Assembly (NCBI RefSeq): GCF_001983175.1
Contig: NZ_MNPW01000014.1
Location: 124,001 to 188,000 of the forward strand
DNA: 64,000 bases
Source of the DNA: Pseudomonas cedrina subsp. cedrina
GTDB taxonomy: Bacteria; Pseudomonadota; Gammaproteobacteria; Pseudomonadales; Pseudomonadaceae
Direction of reading: 5' to 3'
In this document: in pieces, positions 61,644 to 64,000 of the stretch
How the letters are laid out: every line of letters starts with the position of its first letter
Numbering within the stretch: the first letter of the stretch is position 1
The notes under the pieces: generated by a model
Database searches by the model: none
The model's input: the letters and a program-made list of their open reading frames with translations, nothing else
Told to the model about the DNA's origin: nothing
Translations under genes and position numbers: made by a program

Positions 61644-64000
61644 TCAAGCCAGCTTGCTGTACTGGCTCAGGCTATGGCGCAAATCGTCGATCGCTGCGCA
61701 TAGCGCCTCAACCGCAACCGCAACCGCCACTGCATCGCGGTCAGCGTTTTCACACACGCTTTCCAAGGCTTCGCAGCAGTTCACCAGCGCCTGGGCCCTG
61801 ACCATGCGAGCCCCGCCTTTAACGCGATGAGCCAAGTCATGCAACGTGGCGAAATCCGCGTGTTGTCGCAGCGCCAGCAGCCGCGAGCGATCCTCTGCGA
61901 GACTACTGAGCAGAGGCACCAACAGCTCGTTGAGGGCGCTCGTGTCGCCGCCTGTCAACGAGGTCAGCGTGCTTAAATCACACACCGGTTCGCGCTCATC
62001 CCTTACGATTGCTACGGTGCGCGATGCCAACGCCGCGCGCAAATCATCAAGCCCGGTCGGCTTGAACAGACAACCGTCCATGCCCGCCTGCCGGCAGCGC
62101 TCGGTCTCCTCCGGCTGTGCGTTGGCGGTGAACCCCAAGATCAGGCACGGTGCCAGGCCACGCTGCCGCTCTTGGGCTCGGATATTACGTGCCAATGTGT
62201 AGCCATCCATGACCGGCATGTTACTGTCGGTGATCACGCCATCAAATTTCCCATCCAGCCACAGTGCATAGCCCTCGGCGCCATCTTCAGCAGTAACGAT
62301 GTGGTGCCCCAGGAAGCCCAGCTGTCGAGAAAGCAGCAAGCGGTTTGCCGGGTAGTCATCCACCACCAGCAGGTTCAATGCCTGCGTCGGCGGGACAGGT
62401 TCGCCGGCTGAGGACGCCGATGCTGCTGGCGTAGTCAACGCCAGCGCCAAGGTCACGTCCACCCGGGTCCCCTTGCCCAGCACACTGCTCAAGTGCAGAC
62501 GACCACCCATCATTTCGCACAGGTTGCGGCTGATCACCAATCCAAGGCCGGACCCAGTGCGCGCCGACTGGTCGTTATTGCTGCCCTGGATAAAAGGGTT
62601 GAACAAACGCTGCTGGTCTTCGGCACTGATGCCAACCCCCGTGTCCTCCACATACAGCTGCAGGTTCAAATGATCGTCGGCTATGGCCGGCCGGCACTGG
62701 GCACCCAAGCGCACCTGACCGCTCGCGGTAAACTTGATGGCATTGCCCAGCAAATTGGAAACCACTTGCTTGAAGCGCAAAGGGTCTATGAGCACCTGTC
62801 GGTCAGTCGTCGGGGCGAGCTCGACTTGCAATTGCAACCCCTTGTCCCGCGCCAACCCCTCGAACACGCGCGCTACGGAGGCCAACAACTCGTGAAGGTT
62901 GGCCGGCGCCAGGGTCAGGGACAAGTGGCCGGATTCTATCCGCGCGATGTCCAGGATATCGCCAATCAGCTCCAACAGGCTTCGGGACGCCATCGAGGCC
63001 ACCTCCAGCGCGTCCTGATCAACCCGGCCCTGCTCGGCGTTTTTCTGGGCCAGTTCGATCATACCGATCACGGCATTCATGGGCGTGCGGATTTCATGAC
63101 TCATCGTCGCCAGGAACGTGGTCTTGGCACGGTTGGCGGCGTCGGCCTCCTCCTTGGCCTCCTGTAGCTGGCCCAGCAGGCGCTGGCGTTCGCTGACATC
63201 CACCCAGCCGGCAATCATGCCCACGACTTTTCCGTGACTGTCGCGGTGTGGCAGCATCCATTGGTAGATGGTCAACACACCACCGCCGGGAACCTTGAGT
63301 ACCCGATCCCGGATCTGCGGCTCGCCCAGCTCCATCACATTCAAGTAATCAGCATGGTACGACTGCGCCTGGGGCGGGTTGCCGGTGTCGGTTTGGACCA
63401 CCGTCTTGCCAATCACGTCCTCCAGCTTGAAACCAAACACGTCAAGGTAAGCGTTGTTGCAAGCCATTAACCTGCCCTGGCGATCACGCACGTAAATCGG
63501 GTGCGGCGTGCCGTCGATCAGCTCGCTCATAAACCGCATCTGGTCGCTCAAGGCGCGTTCTGCCTGGGCGCGCCTGCGAATCAGGTTGCGCAGGTAAAGC
63601 ACCCAGCCCAGGGTAATCAGCAACAGCAGCGCGGCCAGGCCAAATCCCTGGATGATCACGCTGCGATGACTGATCCAGTAGCTGTCTTCGATAATAATCT
63701 CACTGCGCCAACGGTTGGTCAGTTCGTCCATTTCTTCAGGCGTGATACTTAACAGCGCCTTTTCGAGGATCGAATACAGCTCCAGCTGGCTGCGGTTGAC
63801 GCCAAAAGCAATCCGCGCCGGTTCCGTACCGACCGTGCTGGTGATACGCAAGCGATCTCTGAAATGGCGCGCAATCATGTAGCGTGCACTGATCAGCGAA
63901 ATAACGGTTGCATCGGCACCGCCCTTGGCGACCAGGTCCAGGGCCTGCTCCGGATTCTCGACGTTAAAACAGTCGATGCCTGGATAGTCCCGGGCAATTT
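61644..64000 (-). CDS. Hybrid sensor histidine kinase, BvgS/EvgS type, 5' end beyond window
   Basis: At least 785 residues; the gene runs off the window's right edge. In order: part of a periplasmic bac_3-type solute-binding domain (ENPEQALDLVAKGGADATVI), a membrane helix (GFGLAALLLLITLGWVLYL), a PAS domain (YVRDRQGRLMACNNAYLDVF), the HisKA box (FLATMSHEIRTPMNAVIGMI, His phosphorylated), HATPase (GSGLGLVISRNLCEMMGG), a receiver (NLLVVDDYPANRLLLSRQLG, Asp in VITDSNMPVMDG) and a C-terminal Hpt domain (LHDLAHRVKGGARMV). This is a full His-Asp-His phosphorelay responding to a periplasmic ligand. The following gene encodes a pseudo-receiver. Confidence 0.92.
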   Translation of the reverse strand, partial: IARDYPGIDCFNVENPEQALDLVAKGGADATVISLISARYMIARHFRDRLRITSTVGTEPARIAFGVNRSQLELYSILEKALLSITPEEMDELTNRWRSEIIIEDSYWISHRSVIIQGFGLAALLLLITLGWVLYLRNLIRRRAQAERALSDQMRFMSELIDGTPHPIYVRDRQGRLMACNNAYLDVFGFKLEDVIGKTVVQTDTGNPPQAQSYHADYLNVMELGEPQIRDRVLKVPGGGVLTIYQWMLPHRDSHGKVVGMIAGWVDVSERQRLLGQLQEAKEEADAANRAKTTFLATMSHEIRTPMNAVIGMIELAQKNAEQGRVDQDALEVASMASRSLLELIGDILDIARIESGHLSLTLAPANLHELLASVARVFEGLARDKGLQLQVELAPTTDRQVLIDPLRFKQVVSNLLGNAIKFTASGQVRLGAQCRPAIADDHLNLQLYVEDTGVGISAEDQQRLFNPFIQGSNNDQSARTGSGLGLVISRNLCEMMGGRLHLSSVLGKGTRVDVTLALALTTPAASASSAGEPVPPTQALNLLVVDDYPANRLLLSRQLGFLGHHIVTAEDGAEGYALWLDGKFDGVITDSNMPVMDGYTLARNIRAQERQRGLAPCLILGFTANAQPEETERCRQAGMDGCLFKPTGLDDLRAALASRTVAIVRDEREPVCDLSTLTSLTGGDTSALNELLVPLLSSLAEDRSRLLALRQHADFATLHDLAHRVKGGARMVRAQALVNCCEALESVCENADRDAVAVAVAVEALCAAIDDLRHSLSQYSKLA

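Overview
The window looks like chromosomal DNA from a plant- or soil-associated Pseudomonas of the P. fluorescens group. Evidence: the gacA-uvrC-pgsA-tRNA-Gly order with a TTG-started gacA, many REP/REPIN palindromes (core GTGGGAGCGGGCTTGC), high GC, an Lsc-type levansucrase and pectinolytic genes. No rRNA, CRISPR array, complete prophage or intact IS element was seen.

Layout. 1-2863: end of xylF, then xylG and xylH (D-xylose ABC importer). 3137-6012: secreted pectate lyase and rhamnogalacturonan lyase, translationally coupled. 6040-8963 (minus): a periplasmic sugar-binding protein behind a chemoreceptor, with no ABC permease beside them. 9225-11284 (minus): levansucrase and the wreck of another pectate lyase, with phage/SOS-like palindromes upstream, followed by a nest of dispersed repeats. 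12027-16422: mmsA, LysR, acyl-CoA synthetase. 16478-20123: glucarate dehydratase, MFS transporter and divergent LysR. 20476-24522: molybdenum hydroxylase (two subunits) with a triheme cytochrome c. 24525-27007: GlxA-type regulator and amino-acid permease. 27197-28220: six tandem ~178-bp REPIN units. 28265-32404: frameshifted proline iminopeptidase, a divergent SRAP (YedK-like) protein, an alcohol dehydrogenase and its divergent LysR. 33067-37370: LuxR regulator, porin-like outer-membrane protein, MFS transporter and HDAC-like amidohydrolase. 37839-43081: MFS transporter, LysR, amidase and D-serine dehydratase. 43078-46512 (minus): a VOC stub, cyanide-insensitive-type cydB and cydA, and the iron-sulfur half of a formate dehydrogenase. 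46885-52236: zinc alcohol dehydrogenase, two GH13 enzymes, SDR. 52429-56285 (minus): integrase remnant, tRNA-Gly, pgsA, uvrC, gacA. 56437-57125: an isolated phage-like repressor/Cro pair. 57160-58341: GNAT acetyltransferase and carbon-nitrogen hydrolase. 58482-60032: two successive aromatic-codon leader peptides, an attenuator and DAHP synthase. 60260-64000: DkgB-type reductase, a pseudo-receiver protein and a BvgS-like hybrid kinase cut by the window edge.

The first 25 kb reads as a plant-polymer and sugar-acid catabolic zone: xylose import, pectin and rhamnogalacturonan cleavage, levan synthesis from sucrose, glucarate breakdown, and binding-protein chemotaxis. The middle holds several small regulator-transporter-hydrolase cassettes with unassigned substrates. 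The last 12 kb is more core-like. The most notable items are the double leader upstream of DAHP synthase, the tandem REPIN array, the SOS/phage-like control elements around levansucrase and the dead pectate lyase, the phage-type switch beside gacA, the truncated formate dehydrogenase in front of cydAB, and the HDAC-like amidohydrolase cassette. Function calls come from reading conserved motifs by eye; no database search was run.
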